Assembly (NCBI GenBank): GCA_964036155.1
Contig: OZ038422.1
Coordinates: 15,709,201-15,773,200, forward strand
From: Diploscapter coronatus
Taxonomy: Eukaryota > Nematoda > Chromadorea > Rhabditida > Rhabditidae
DNA: 64,000 nucleotides
Direction: 5' to 3'
The notes beneath the pieces were generated by a model. That model was not told the origin of the DNA, searched no databases, and was given only the letters and a program-made list of their open reading frames with translations. The position numbers were made by a program, and so were the translations under genes. Every line of letters begins with the position of its first letter. Position 1 is the first letter of the stretch. Shown here piece after piece: positions 24,163 to 37,132 of this stretch.

Positions 24163-26270
24163 TGTTGTCGTTGCGTCTGTTTACTAGTACAAGTCTGACT
24201 TCGTATCGATTGATTACTGATCCGATTCTTGATTTTAGGCGGAAACTCAGCTACCATCAAGTAGTTGGCTTTGGTCGACGATCGCCTGAAATCTTCGTCC
24301 TTTTTAGGGTAATTCAAAGAAGTCTTACCTGTAGCCTGCCAGCGCGTCCCCTTGTATATAAGGAGTTGAAGTAGAAGGTTTGGGATGAGAAAGAGTTTGA
24401 AGCTCTGAAATATTTAGATTACGATTTTCACTCGTCACCATTCTGATGATTCATCAATGCCCGGAGATCCACTAACGAATGAGAAGTTGGAAAAATGAAA
24501 GCCAGGATCAGATTTGGACGAAAACGGTATAACTCGCGAATTTGAGTTCAGTTTATTTTGAAGCAAGAAACAAGCATCATTCGGGCTACAATGAGGTTCA
24601 TGCACTATATATAGTCTAATTCCTATATCCTAATTTACTTGCAGGCAAACTGTTGATAAATGATAAGAGCCAGTTTTAGCCGAAGCTATCCTCTTTACTG
24701 GCCCGCCTCATTTTATACACCTACAGTCATTAAAGTATTTATCAATTTATCAATTACCAACCACGACGGAGCTAGACTAAAGATTTGCAGAGGTAAAAAG
24801 CAAATGGAAATATCAATAGCGAGAGAAAATTTATAGATTGTGCGCTAGAGAGTCGCGATTTTATGTGCATGATCATTGAAGACAGTCTGATAAACAGAGT
24901 TGTCTCTGTGCCCTCCAACTTTGTCTTATCCATGCTTGATTTTTGCATTCTTTAATGGTACCTGATTGTGCGTAATGAAAATGCTCATAAAGCAGAACTC
25001 TCCTAATTTCTTATGATCACTCATCTTTTCGCCTTCTCTATCTACAGTATCTCATCCTTGGGAATGTTTGCCTTCTATCTCTAATGGTCTCTAAACGTCT
25101 CTTTTTCTTTGATCCTTTTATCTCTTCCTCTCTCGCCAATTTTTATTCGTTCTGGACCTTTCTATGACAAAATCACATGGCTCATTACAATAATAAAGAA
25201 TGCAAAATGAATCGTTAATGCTCCGTATGCGAAGGACCAAATCATGAGAGTGGGCTTCGAATTTAATGGCCTCGTGCGTACTAAAGTTGCTGGGGCATTT
25301 TCAAAAATGTTTCCTCATTATAGGCAACTTTAAATGTCAGGATATGATGGTGAATCTGTGGGCGTAAACAAACTATCATGTCGTAAAATTTTACTTTCTA
25401 ACACATAATCTTGAAATTCTACAAATTCTTTGCTCACTAGTCAGTACGAAGATATTTGTGGGAAATGAAAAAATATGAAAAAGTGGGAGTTAATCGAAAA
25501 ACTTCAGATATTGAATTTTTTTTCTTCGATCAATGCCGAGCCTAAACAACATAAATGAATAATTTTAGTGCATTTTGATTAGTCACACTTAATTTCAGAG
25601 ATTTCTAGCCATACTTACAAATAGCGAGTGCTATGACGTTTATTTCATTGCAATAGTTCAAGACTTATCATCCGACATTTATTCAAGTTCAAACTATGAT
25701 GATGATATTGCGGCTCGGCATTCACTGCTCGAGTTCAGGGTTCAATTGCGAGGTAAGGGAACAATAATAAAGAAATAAAGTGTTATCAACGAATTCTCCG
25801 AGCACATTTTTGGGTGCACAAGCAACACATGCGGCCCAGTACATAGAGAGCACGAAGCTCGAAATTTTAGTACGATAAAATCGAATCAGGCTTTGATTTG
25901 AAGTTCCCTTCAACCTTTCCCTTTGCATGGCCAGCGAAAAGCCTGATAGGCAATTTTATGGATCATCTGGCCGGTAATTAAACCGTCTAGTTCCCATCGT
26001 TAAATCGTCCGAAATGGCTTTTCGCAAAAAAGCCATTAACGATAACCAAGAAATCAACTATTTGCTGACAAGTAATAATTCGGATTTATTTATTTTCGTG
26101 AAGTCTGATACGGAATTTGTCCTATAGAATCAGAATAACAATTGTTATGGTTCGTGAATATAATTTTGCCTTAGGCGGGAGACTAGTTTCAACACCAGTA
26201 GACTTTAAATTTTGCGAAATTTTTCTTAAAGAAAATGAAATTTTATTCGACTAAGTAAATGAAATATTCA
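24163..26270. other. Intergenic, no gene seen
   Basis: Holds the promoter of the carrier gene and the 3' flank of the mARC gene. A 68-codon ORF at 25722-25928 (minus) has no family match and no supporting exon structure. Confidence 0.45.
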
Positions 26271-28177
26271 TCAAAATGCAGATGGTTTGTAACGGGCGTA
26301 AACTGTTTGCCCAACGTGAATGTAGCCCTAAATTTTGCTACATTTTCACTTTTTAACATTTTCTTACCTCGCTATTCAATCCAGTTTGAACGCCAAATAC
26401 CGGTGAATCTTTGAAACGGTCACGCATTTTTCCTTCGGGAGCTAGTCGGAATCTGAAAACGTCACTCCATTCTCATAAACCTGCCGCTTTCTCACTCTCT
26501 TAACGCCTTCAGCGGTTGCATGTTCGGATTCTTAATGCCAGTATCGGGATCAACTGTCGTCACGACACATCTGAAATAGCATGTGAAATCAGATTATTCT
26601 TACGATTATCATGGTTATTTTCTATTCAACAGATGAGATCACCTCGTACAGGGCCGATAACAAATCAGCTTGGCTTCACCGATTCGGATTTCAGCCCACT
26701 TATCTTCATCCCAAGGCGGACAGCCTTCAACAGCTATCACTGGGCGAAAATTCCTAATTGTTACCTGAATAGGTAATGATTTTCTTTCTTATTTTTTTCG
26801 ACAATTACTGGTTCGTCTAATCGTTTGTTCAATTCATCAAGTGAAGTCATCGTCGTCACCAAGTAAGGGGAGAAATCGTAATAGGGAATCTGAAAGAAAT
26901 ATATCATCAAATTGCATGAATTTAAATTGCTAGAGATACATCATCCTTTCGCTTCGGAACAGGATTATTCCAATACGCATCCTCAGATTCGAAATATCGT
27001 TCAGTGTAAAGTCCATATTTGAACATGTGCAGTCGAGTGCCTAGAATCTTGAATTTCATCTATTTATCAGCGGAGAAAAGCGCTATGTAATTCCAATTCC
27101 AGAATAGTCAGAAAACATTCGATTTCGAATTTTTCGAATTCATTCTGCTCATGATCGTCAAAATACCTGGTTCTTTGATGTAATCAGACAACAATTTCGC
27201 CACTTCTTCACCACAATCCAAACCGTCTGTCCGCTTGTTGTTATGGAGGCTTGGAAATATCATTTAAAAAATAAAAGAACAAACACTAACTATGCAACCC
27301 GGACATCATTCTTCATCTTGACCTCTTCCAAATTTATATCCACTGATTTCTTATCAGGAAACGTCAACGTCAGAATTCCATTTTCGATTTTATTCCTGAT
27401 CAGAATCAGTTCAGGTTTTTGACGATCAGTGTAAAATCTAAATTATTTGAATATTTTTCTTATATTTCTTCGATTTTCCGACTTTCCCGTATTATCATCG
27501 ACTACAAGAAAATGTCTATCTACAAGCTCTCCAGCTTTCGGTCCAAGAGGTGTGCATTTAAACGAAAATACCTAAATTTTTATATAGAATTCTTGGTCCC
27601 TCATTTTCAAATAATATTTTCTCTTTCGAAATTCGATTTTTAATTGACGCGTACTTATGCTCGATATTGGCTTTCTGTTCAGCATCTGCTGCGAAATGTT
27701 TCTAGGAAATCGATACTTAATATATTTATTGCTTCTATAAATCTAGATCGATCGACTTTCGAAGGAAATTTAAAAATCGACGAACATTTCGACGTTTTAA
27801 AACATAGATGAACAAACAAAAGACCAATATCAAGAATAAGTGAAATTTTCAATATTTAATGACCATTTTTAAAATCAAACCTCAGTTCCTCTGCATGCTT
27901 TAATAGGATAGATAAATAGATGTTTAACTCTTCCTATCGGCACAAATTGATCATCATCATTTTTATAACGGTCATAGATTTTTTTCAATATCTAAAATTT
28001 CCAAAATTGTTTAATAATCTGAGCTCGTACTAAAATCCCCCCTCACGTGAACTAAACGTTCGAACGAGGGGAATTTAGTGCGATCCCTGAATATTAACAT
28101 GCCTTGTAAGCCAGATACGATCCACCAATCAGCAATAAGATATTTCTCTTCCTATCATCAGGCTGCAAGAAGGTCAT
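26271..28177 (-). CDS. mARC-type MOSC-domain protein (mitochondrial amidoxime reducing component)
   Basis: mARC enzymes carry a molybdenum cofactor on the mitochondrial outer membrane and reduce N-hydroxylated compounds with cytochrome b5. Nine or ten exons are read. The N terminus has a short anchor helix (ILLLIGGSYLAYK). Then follow VKHLFIYPIKACRGTE near 27895-27945, the MOSC N-terminal motif; CTPLGPKAGELVDRHFLVV near 27510-27570; LDCGEEVAKLL near 27195-27225; and NFRPVIAVEGCPPWDEDKW near 26695-26755. CYRPCTRCVVTTVDPDTG spans an intron near 26545-26665 and holds the Cys expected to bind molybdenum. The last exon reads GYIHVGQTVYARYKPSAF. The length is about 330 residues, normal. TTTCAG stands directly before the ATG, a likely spliced-leader acceptor. 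The first intron appears to have a GC donor (28101-28102). A short ORF at 27651-27706 lies inside an intron. Confidence 0.92.
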
Positions 28178-28999
28178 CTGAAATGAAATTTGAAAAATCA
28201 AATGTATGAAAAATGTTTAAAAATTGACAATAAAAACATAACCAATTTCCTAAGAAAATCATTGGAAAAATGGACAATTTATATTCGGGACAATAATCAC
28301 CAAAAATGGTGTAAATTTGTTTGAAAATTATGAAAATTTGCGGGACAAAAGTTGCCTTTGAGTTGCAAACAGATCAATTTCCTAATGTTCGATCCGATTG
28401 CAGCACGTTTTGCCATTTCTCTTCTTTTCACTATTTCATTGCTTTTCTTCTTTGTCAGTTGATCATTCTCAACTGGCGACCCTATCGATTGATTATCAAA
28501 GCAGCACATTTAACATTAGATTAGTTTTTCTTATCTTCGAAATGGATTAAAGCACAGATAGACATCAAAAATGCAAAATAATGATAGTTTAGTGATAAGA
28601 AAATCATACTATATACTGAATTTCAAGGTATAATAAAGAGTGAAAACTCGAAATAACGCGAACAGAAGAATAATGCATGCAAATTTTAAATGGCCGAATG
28701 CGTGTTCACGTATTGAATTTGTTTTTGCCTACTTTGTTATAGGTAAAATGTGTATGGGAAGATTTTTAATAGCTTGAACATCTAAGTTACACCAATATCT
28801 GTTCTGAATCTTTGCAAAGGGACGGAGCTTGAAGATTCTATTATTGGTTTCAACCCTTGTCAGTTCAACGCCATTGAAAATACTTAATCGATATGTCAGC
28901 GACAAGTATAAATTCAATCAAAAAGCGGTCATTTTGGTGATTTCAAGCTAATAATGTTAATATTAATTTATTTTGACACTGATTTATTGAAATAGAACA

Positions 29000-29007
29000 T
29001 ATAAAAG
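29000..29007 (+). promoter_or_regulatory. TATA-like box upstream of the PLA2-like gene
   Basis: TATAAAAG lies 80 bases before the start codon and about 65 before a splice acceptor-like TTTCAG at 29067-29072. A GATA motif (ACTGATA) is near 29033. Together they fit a strong, possibly intestinal, nematode promoter; this is inference from motifs only. Confidence 0.35.
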
Positions 29008-29086
29008 TGCATTGAGTTAGACGTGTCACAGGACTGATATATTCCTTCTGCTTCCATTCTAAATACTTTCAGGTATCGAATTGAAC

Positions 29087-30147
29087 ATGTACAAATTCGT
29101 CGCTCTCGTCGCCTTCATTGCAATTGTGTCTGCTGACCTCAACCAGTATAACCTTCGTTCTCCTCAGTACAAGAAGATGGGCAAATGTGTTCTGAATCAG
29201 AGCCCGTTCAATTTCTTCACGTCTAGCAGGAACTGGTGCAGAACCAAGGATTTCCTCGAATCGTCATCCAATTAAGATATAATTTCTCCTTAATATTAAG
29301 GGAAAGTATAATTTCCCTTCTCAAACTCAGAAATTAAAACATTTAGTGGGGAGAAGCCAGCCACCGATGCAATCGATAGATGCTGCCAGCTGAGTGAAAA
29401 GTAAAATAGTTTAAATTAATCAAATACGGTAATGTGCAAATCGTGCAACCTCTCAAATTTAAGGGAAAATTCGTGAGAATGAGACCGCGTTTCTCAGCTT
29501 CCTCCTAACGCTGCATACCCATTTAATTCGGCCTTTCTGAGATTGCAAGCTGTTCAATACACATAAAATATGGAAAATTTGATTGTTTAGATTTTCAATA
29601 TTTTAGATGCATTCACGATGCCATCGATAACGTACAGTGCAGTAAGGTCTCATACCACACAGGTACGGTATTCAGTAATGGTTCATTTTGGACTAAAATG
29701 TAAGAGATGCTTACATTTTAAATTCTAAATCCAGAGACAAATTCATCGAAAGTTTTAACAATAATCCTGACATGAGTATGATTACAGATGTCTGGAAGTT
29801 CAACTGCGATTCTGAAATTTCGAAGGCTACTTGTGATAGTGGTGAATAAGATTTTATCATAAATTAAAGGAAATACTCAATTTAACACTAGCTAAGTTAC
29901 ATATGCTTGGGTTAATTACAGTCAAACAAATTATGCCATACTGAAATACTTTAATAGACACTTTTTAAATCCCATAATTACTGTAATCAGATCTGACTGG
30001 ATGCAACAAGATCTCATGCAATTGCGAATTGGCGGTACTTTTCACTGATGGATTCGAAATTATATCTGTAAAATTTAGGAGTTCAAGTGTATCAAGCAGG
30101 CTCTTATCAGCAGCCGTTTCTCCATTTTCGGAACCAATCTCGGATAA
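29087..30147 (+). CDS. Secreted phospholipase A2-like protein lacking the catalytic His-Asp pair
   Basis: The start is a signal peptide, MYKFVALVAFIAIVSA. Exon 2, near 29348-29400, reads GEKPATDAIDRCCQLSEK, the alpha-helix of secreted PLA2 that normally reads DxCCxxHDxC. Here Ser-Glu stands in place of the catalytic His and calcium-binding Asp. Exon 3 adds CIHDAIDNVQCSKVSYHTG (29608-29660), further exons add DVWKFNCDSEISKATC near 29790-29840 and TGCNKISCNCELA near 29999-30035, and the last exon, at about 30079-30147, ends in SIFGTNLG. The Cys spacing and the CxC block support the PLA2 fold. The calcium loop YxCxCGxGG is not visible. The protein should therefore be an inactive relative, perhaps a binding protein. 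Five to six exons; the intron in the first Cys region (donor near 29234) is less certain. Confidence 0.75.
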
Positions 30148-30507
30148 TAACCATCTTCATTCCTACCTAAAATTGATTATTTTAGCATTTTCGCTGATTT
30201 AAAGATTTGAAATTTTATATAAATAAAGGTAAATTTAACAAATCTCTTCAGTTTCTTCTCTGTAATTTATTTGATTTTTTTTAACAAAATGGAAATGACT
30301 TTTTCGACAATTAGTTATGGAAAAGTATACAAGTGAAGTTAAAAATTGGGAGACAAACACGATTTTTAGAGACGATTATTCACCAAACCATCTTGAATTG
30401 ATTTAGTCAAAATTTAGCATGCATTTGGGTGATATCGAGTCACTATTGTGCACAAGATTTTATCCAAATCGCTTCAAGATAATTTGATAGATTACCGTTT
30501 TTAAATC

Positions 30508-30669
30508 ATGTTTGTGCTCAAACTCTCGGCCGCTGACTATACTATCGTTTTCATAAAATGTTTGAAGGAGGACATCGTGACGAAATGTGCGAATTTCGCT
30601 GGAGTGGATGAAGAGTCACTCGAAGACTGTAGCAGTCTTCATCTCTACCGAGTTAAGGCTAGCAAATAG
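30508..30669 (+). CDS. Possible small ORF, Cys/Glu/Asp-rich
   Basis: A 54-codon frame from ATG to TAG. It contains CLKEDIVTKC and DEESLEDCSSL, a Cys spacing like part of a DUF19-type secreted domain. There is no signal peptide, and I found no partner exon. It could be a leftover exon of a decayed gene. Confidence 0.25.
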   Translation: MFVLKLSAADYTIVFIKCLKEDIVTKCANFAGVDEESLEDCSSLHLYRVKASK

Positions 30670-32097
30670 GAATCAGACGTTCAAACAGGTTGATAAACAT
30701 TGTTATTGTTGACTAATTTAAAACGAGTTAAAAATGAATAAATCGTTTATGAGTAGTCATGACTCATGATGAGAAAAGAATATCTCTTTGATTTTATGAA
30801 TTCCCCATTTATGCCCGATTTTTTCCATCCTAAATCAGTAGCGATTACACAAAATGTCATAAAATGCAGACTTTGCAAATTTGTATTCTTTTCAAGCTTA
30901 GGGAGGACGACCTTAAAAACCTTTGCGACCTGTCGCCTATAATATTTCACGTACAATTTTGTATTACTAACCTAAAATTTGTACTAATTTTCGCTACGTG
31001 GGCTCAGTCATAACGATAGCTTCGCTCGTGCGACCTACCCCTCGTATATTTTCTTTGTCTGACGAAAGTGTTCCTTAGGTATGACTCTTTTAACCAATTA
31101 TACACATTAGTCTGGAATGAAAATGAGCAATGTCAGAAGTCTTTTCGACGTAATTATACTCCTATGGTGAGTTGTAGAAAATAATCTGATAGTGACAAAA
31201 ACAAAGCGAAAAAATGGATTCGGAATAGTTCCTTGTCAACTCATCCTTTACGGTAATCTAAATCTGAATACAATCTCTTTGCATTATCTCGTATTTTTCA
31301 CGGAAACATTTGAAAGAAACAATGGGCTTGTAAATAATTGATAGTAGTACTAGGTATAAAAGGAAGATACTTATCAGATATAAGAAATTCTGGATTAATC
31401 TGTCTTTTGAGTTCAAATACTGACAAGTTAAACCATTTATCAAATCTATAAGGTTACTATATTCTTGTTTTTCTAAATGGAAGCCTATCTGACTGTTGGA
31501 GGATCACAAAATCTACCTCTTTACAACTGCAGGTTAGTCTTACTAGGGAAATACTCAAACGTAATTCTGGATTTGGAATAAGAGCTACACCATCGAATTC
31601 GTCTCGTCGAAATATGTAATTCATTTTTGCCTAATGCTAATTTTTCAAAAGTTTGTATCATGACCTCAACGCTTATGCCCGTTTTGCGAGTGTAGGTGTA
31701 GAGACATGATGCGTTGTCAGAGTGAATGGAAAGCCCGCATAGCTAGAGTAAGCCGTGCATGCAATGTAGAGCAAGAACTTTCTCATCGGCGGCAAGACTT
31801 TTTTTTGCAAGAAATCTTCTATCTCTTCACTGAATTTTCTCATAACAAAATTTACCTTCAAAAATCACTCATTGACTCGAGAGCTTTAGGATTTTTTAAC
31901 CTCGCTCAATTTTTCCCTTGTCAACTTTTTCCTTATTTTTTATTTATTAAGAATTGAATATTCTTTTTCAAATGAGAAATGTAGTAAATTCTAAAATACT
32001 AATTTTCTTTCAAATCTTATTTTCTATGCAGAAGCCTTGCATAAAAGTTGCAACTTCGAGTTCTCATTCATTAGCTACAAAACGCTGTTGGATAAAA
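30670..32097. other. Intergenic, mostly empty
   Basis: No multi-exon gene seen. One small frame at 31673-31786 on the minus strand is listed separately. Confidence 0.4.
31673..31786 (-). CDS. Possible short secreted-peptide ORF
   Basis: 37 codons that start like a signal peptide (MRKFLLYIACTAYSSYA) and end in LAKRA, with a dibasic KR. It sits inside a longer open frame (to 31861), so the start is arbitrary. Nothing else supports it. Confidence 0.2.
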   Translation of the reverse strand: MRKFLLYIACTAYSSYAGFPFTLTTHHVSTPTLAKRA

Positions 32098-34134
32098 ATG
32101 AACAACATATTTGAAATCCTCATAATAGGCTTTTCAATCGTGTATAACTTGATCGGAAAGTCGGGGTTATTGTACCAACTTCTCTAGTTCGAAAAAGATA
32201 TAATTATCTTATGCCAAATCCTTTAGCAACTTTACATCGGAAGAGTGGACAGCGAGATATGGAGTGAAACATCCCGTGCATGGAGCATATTCAATCATTT
32301 TGGGCACTATCTCTTTGGTAGAATTACTGTAGTTTTTGCAATACAAGAATACTCTCCTAGATCTGCTACATTCCGTGCATTTTCGCGATGTGCTCGAAGG
32401 ATCTGATCAGACATTCCTGCTATAAAATAATGCTATGCCTCGCATTCAGCGATATTATTGGAATTTGTATGATATTCGAAACTTTAGAAGAAAAAAAAAC
32501 TAATACCAACTTTAGTCATTGGCTGTATTTTCCATGGCTATTTTATGATTCGTGGCTATGTTTTCTGTTCAATGCCAGAAATCGGCTACATTCACGGTTG
32601 TGGAGTGATGGGTTCTTGGTGTACAGAATCTGCACTCTGTTTTACTTTGGCTGTGAATCGTGTTCTTGAAATTTGCTATCCGCAGCTTGCCAAAAGAATC
32701 TTCTCTGGGTAAGTTTTATTAGTATCAGAAGATGTTGCTTTGGCTAATTATTTCATGGTCACGACTATTTAGGTTGATAGAATCTTGATAAAAGAAAACC
32801 ACAAAGTTAGGCTATTATTCGAAAGCCTAATAAATTACACATAGCCAACGATTTTATCAACCCTAGTCGGTTTCGTCCAATCTATCAGCATTCATTTGTT
32901 CAGCAACAATTTTAAAGTTGGTTTTCAGATCTAAAACCTATCTTGTTTTGATGATCCCTCTGACTTATGGCTTGATTGCATACATCATCCCTCCACCAAC
33001 CCTCTTCAATTCAGCCAAAAGTGGCGATTTCTACGATCCTGGAATTTTCGACAACATGTCTGATCTGGTGAATTTCCGACTCAAATATCATTGTCTTCAG
33101 TGATAAGTCTAATTTCAGTACCAAAGTACATATCAGCGTGTGAACAATTCATTTTTCGGTCTGGGAACTTCAGCCCTTTATATGCTTTTATGTGTGGTTT
33201 TTTATCAAAAATTCAAGGAGTATCTCGGCAAGTCCAATAACAAAATGGGCGTTCATGTAAGATTTATTCCAGGGATTTGGAAAAAGCATAACTGTATTTA
33301 TAATGTGGAAAGATGACATGGCGAAATTACTTTGGTTAGAGTCTCCAAGTTTCGCCTCCTTGCAGAAACGCGATAGTTTGAAATAAAAAATTTGCTAAGG
33401 AAGTAACCTTCAAATCCCGAATGTCTCAAAACCCTATTTTGATCGATGATAAACTTGATAAAATGATTCGGTGCAAAAAATCAAGACAAAATAGCCGCAC
33501 AAGCAATATTTCGTTTGCGAAAATGTGTTCATTTTGAGTGACAGGCTTTTGATTTTTTTACCTAGAAAATGTGTTTATTTTTTTTCTTCACGAAAATCTT
33601 ATTTCATTCCCGATGACATTTCTGCACAGAAATTTTATTCCAAACATCATTCTGGTATATCTGCTTGGAGATCCTAACTTTGGTAAAAAGGAATTTTTCA
33701 GATGATGAAAAATTTTCTCCATGTTTTCTCATGTTGTCAAAAACATATTCATCCCTCAATTATCTTATCATATGTCTAACTAACCAGAAAGAAATTCAGA
33801 CATTCATTCAAGCCACAATCATTTCAATTCTAAACGTATTTGTGGCATACATCTATCTGTTCATTCAATATTTCAATCTGAATCCGATTTGGGTTCATAT
33901 CGGACATGCTGGATATCAACTTATCCACTGTGAGATTGCCATCCATTTAGAAATGATGATCAATGAATATTCCTAGGCTGTCCTGCTTTCATCTACTTGC
34001 TGATGAATCGTAGCATTCGTGGGAGGATTCGGACCATGTTGTTCTGCAGAAAGGAAAATGACGCCAAGGTCTCTGGACAGCCAAATCTCTATGGAAGCAA
34101 TCAGCCAAATCAGATTGGTTCAATCACGGTCTGA
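32098..34134 (+). CDS. Serpentine chemoreceptor, srt family
   Basis: Seven-helix G protein-coupled receptor of the nematode SRT family, expected in the cilia of chemosensory neurons. The N-terminal exon starts MNNIFEILIIGFSIVYN and joins FTSEEWTARYGVKHPV near 32235-32280, the family's typical lumenal segment. Then come ICYIPCIFAMCSKDL and HSCYKIMLCLAFSDIIG (32365-32460). GYFMIRGYVFCSMPEIGYI lies near 32539-32595, then CFTLAVNRVLEICYP near 32640-32685. Exons at about 32928-33070 and 33117-33257 give helices 4 and 5. TFIQATIISILNVFVAYIY lies near 33801-33860, and PAFIYLLMNRSIRGRIRTM at 33982-34040 is the end of helix 7. All exons join in phase with introns of 40-50 bases, except one of about 540 near 33258-33800. 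Confidence 0.85.
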
Positions 34135-34331
34135 CAAGCAAACTTTTAGTACTAATAAACACAGCTTCAATCAATATCACGCTGATATTCACCCAAAATA
34201 ACTTTTATCTATAAAGAAATTATCTACAAATGCTAAGCACTGACGATCGTTATTTACAGCGACAAAATTGTACATATATATTTTTTTTTAATTTTGATGC
34301 CAATAAATAGAACTCCTGACTCAAGTAAGTT

Positions 34332-36890
34332 TTAGTTGATCGGAGTCCGTGGTCTATGACTACTCGACATTCCATAAATATACGCATTCACGTTAACATT
34401 CGCTACATTTGAGATGGTTGCTTTCTTTCTGATTGGCTGATTCGATGACCTAAGAGTGATTTGTGCAGTTTGTCGAGTCAATTCGCTCCCGATTTGACTG
34501 ATGGTCGATTTGCCACACAATTTGCGTAGAATTTCCACTCTGAAGAAACTGTAAAAATGTTCAGACCTTAAAGCTTTGGGTACAGTTCTGTTAAACATGG
34601 CAGCGAGAAGAGAGGAGAAATAACGTGGGAAAGCGTGATAGCAGACAACAAAAAAAGATGAGTTTTCACGCTTTGTTCTCGTGGTCTGCCACCGCACTTT
34701 CCATGTTATTTCCCCTCTCTTCTTGCTGCCCTGTTTAACAGGGCTGTGTCCAAAACTTGAAGGCCTGAAAATGCGTTGAGAATGGCAAAGTTCATTATAC
34801 ATGACAATTTGGATTCTTGACAACTTTGCGACATAGAAATTCGCAACAATAAACGAGATTCTAGAAAATTAATGATCTATCTCTCCTTAATCATATGTCA
34901 CAAATTTCTACGTCAAAAAGTCACGAACAATCCAATTGCCTTACACAGTGAGTAATGATAACCTTATATCGCGAGAGAAAATGGTCAGCACGAATGGGGG
35001 AGAGATGTTCATTATGTCCATTATCCATATTTGCTTAAATGCAATTTGAGAATTAAAATCAATGATCTCAAACAAACTCGGTCAAGCAGCCAATTATCCA
35101 AATTCTTGTCATTCCTTATGTACAAGGCGTAAATTCGAGCTATTTGCTGAATGCACATCAGCGAACAGGTCACGCATATGAATATCGCGTAGTAAAGAAG
35201 ACTCTAAGATTTCAAATTCTTTGAATTGACAAATTCGTGAAAAATCTTCGAATAGAGTATCGAAAACACAAACTTATGCCTTTCGAGTATCGTTGATTGG
35301 AGAGAAAGTCGATATTCATGCAGCAATTAGAAATCGAATTTGAAGCGAAATAGTGATTCGCGTAGAAGAAAAACGAGACGACGGCGCAATTTTTGGATAT
35401 CGACGTTCTCTCCAGTCAATAGCATATCTCGACTTTCCATTTTGTGTGTATCCTTTAAAATTTCTCTTTGCATTCTTGCAAAAAATAAAGATATTGTAGA
35501 AACAATATCTCGTCGTAGAAGAAAATATCGCACCTTATCTTTTCCCTGAAATTCAATGCCTTTGCCTTTGTGCTTGGCTAATGCGAAAGATGTCGAAATA
35601 TTCATCCCAATTGCGAAAATCAAATATAATAGGCAAGAAACAGTCATAGTGCTACGAGATATCTAAACTATATAATTTTTATCGGAAGTTAATCTGCAGA
35701 GCGACTAACCAAGAATGGTACTGTAGCCAATTTGCCTATGAGGATGTTTCCATCCTCTGTGATGTGTTCCTCATAGTGCACAAATGGCAGATAGCAATAA
35801 AGCAGGAAGGATATAAGGATTTGAAGCCCTATTATTAGTTTTATAGTGTTAGGAGACCATATCTAAATTGAAATTAGACAATTGTGCATTTTTCCTATCA
35901 GTCGACCTCCTTATGATTTGGTGGATACCGAATTGCTGTGTACCGATTAGTGGCAAGAGCTGTATTTCCAATTAGATGGGCTTCGATCACAACCTAAAAA
36001 CGATTATCCCTCTTCTCATCAATTAGCTTCAATTACATATGCAAAGTTAGTGAAAAATCGAGTCATCCATGGGTGCTCTGCCCGAGTTTTGCAGCTCCCA
36101 CAAAGCCATGTGCTGATAATCCAACTATTGATTATGCCCAGCATATCAAATACCCCTGAAAATTAGGAAACTGCAGTTCAATAGATTAACAAGGAATGTA
36201 AATAGTGTATTAATAGCGGATCAGGCTCAAGATTATAGTGTCATCTCGCTAATTCTGATACCGAAAGCTGGACTAAAAAATGCTGATCGTGTACCTGATC
36301 CGAGGATAAGACATTGAAGGTTTCGCCTTTCCATGCTTTGATGCTAAAGCGAGTAATGACATAGGCAAATGCTTCATCAGAGTACGCTAATTTTGTCGTT
36401 TGTCACTATTGCAATATAAATGAACGAGTCGAACTTCAGTGTTCTATCCTCGAATCCGTTATTAACAGTTTACATTCCTTGTGAATTTTACCTGTACTGA
36501 AGAAAATCGTATAGAATGCCGATTTGAATGAAGTGTTTCTAGACGATACAATAATTGCCAAAACTAGAGCGTAAAATACAAAGCCTATGATTTCGAACAG
36601 GCTAGATACTATGACCTCCATTCGAAATACTATTAGCTTGACAAATGAATGATATAATGAAAACTGACTAGTGGATGAAGACTTCAAGAAGCAGCTGTAG
36701 GTGTGAAAGATAGTGTCGGTGGGAATGGAATTATGGTTATAGGCAAAGAGAACATATGCCAGACTGCATTCCTGAAAGCGAGAATTAGAGAAAGAAAGAG
36801 GCAGAATCAGAGTTCAACAATCATCTAAAATTTTCATACAAGGAACTGCAGAGGCCAGAACATAGCCAACATCTCACTCCAAATCTCCAT
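34332..36890 (-). CDS. Serpentine chemoreceptor, srg superfamily (srv-like)
   Basis: Seven-helix receptor. The helix 1 exon, at about 36490-36780, carries GFVFYALVLAIIVSSRNTS followed by FKSAFYTIFFSTG. Next are FDMLGIINSWIISTW near 36115-36160, IEAHLIGNTALATNRYTAI near 35940-35995, IKLIIGLQILISFLLYCYL near 35795-35850, then TMTVSCLLYLIFAIGMNIS near 35590-35645. LYYAIFICVTCSLMC lies near 35160-35205, and SPPFVLTIFS near 34990-35020. The last exon (34332-34549) has the polar C-terminal tail. The NRYTAIRYPP motif after helix 3 fits the srv/srg group. The segment before helix 1 is longer than usual (start at 36890), so the true start could be the inner Met near 36621. A foldback transposon sits in the last intron. 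Confidence 0.75.
34561..34768. mobile_element. Foldback (MITE-like) element, arms of about 85 bases
   Basis: Left arm 34561-34646 and right arm 34684-34768 are inverted copies. TCAGACCTTAAAGCTTTGG on the left pairs with TCAGGCCTTCAAGTTTTGG on the other strand. The match continues through TTCTGTTAAACA and AGAAGAGAGGAGAAATAAC to GCAGAC. Only about 37 bases separate the arms. It has no coding capacity and lies in the last intron of the srv-like receptor gene. Confidence 0.85.
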
Positions 36891-37132
36891 TTTATTGCTT
36901 TTGTAGGAGCACTTCAGTCAGTCCAAAGTATACTTCTTCTAATACAAATTTTTTCATAGAACTATGTCTTTATCTTATTTTTAGATGGCATTTGCGCCAT
37001 GTCACAGTTCAGACGAGATAATACAAATTCAATGAAATGAATAATATTCATTATAGAAATTAATTTTAAAAATTATCATTGTACAATTTCTAGTCATGCA
37101 ATAGAAATCACGATTCCTATAAGGTATAAATA

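Noticed and set aside
27651..27706. Extra exon of the mARC gene
   Set aside because: It is open and has an acceptor, but no donor keeps phase. Skipping it gives the conserved protein across the junction.
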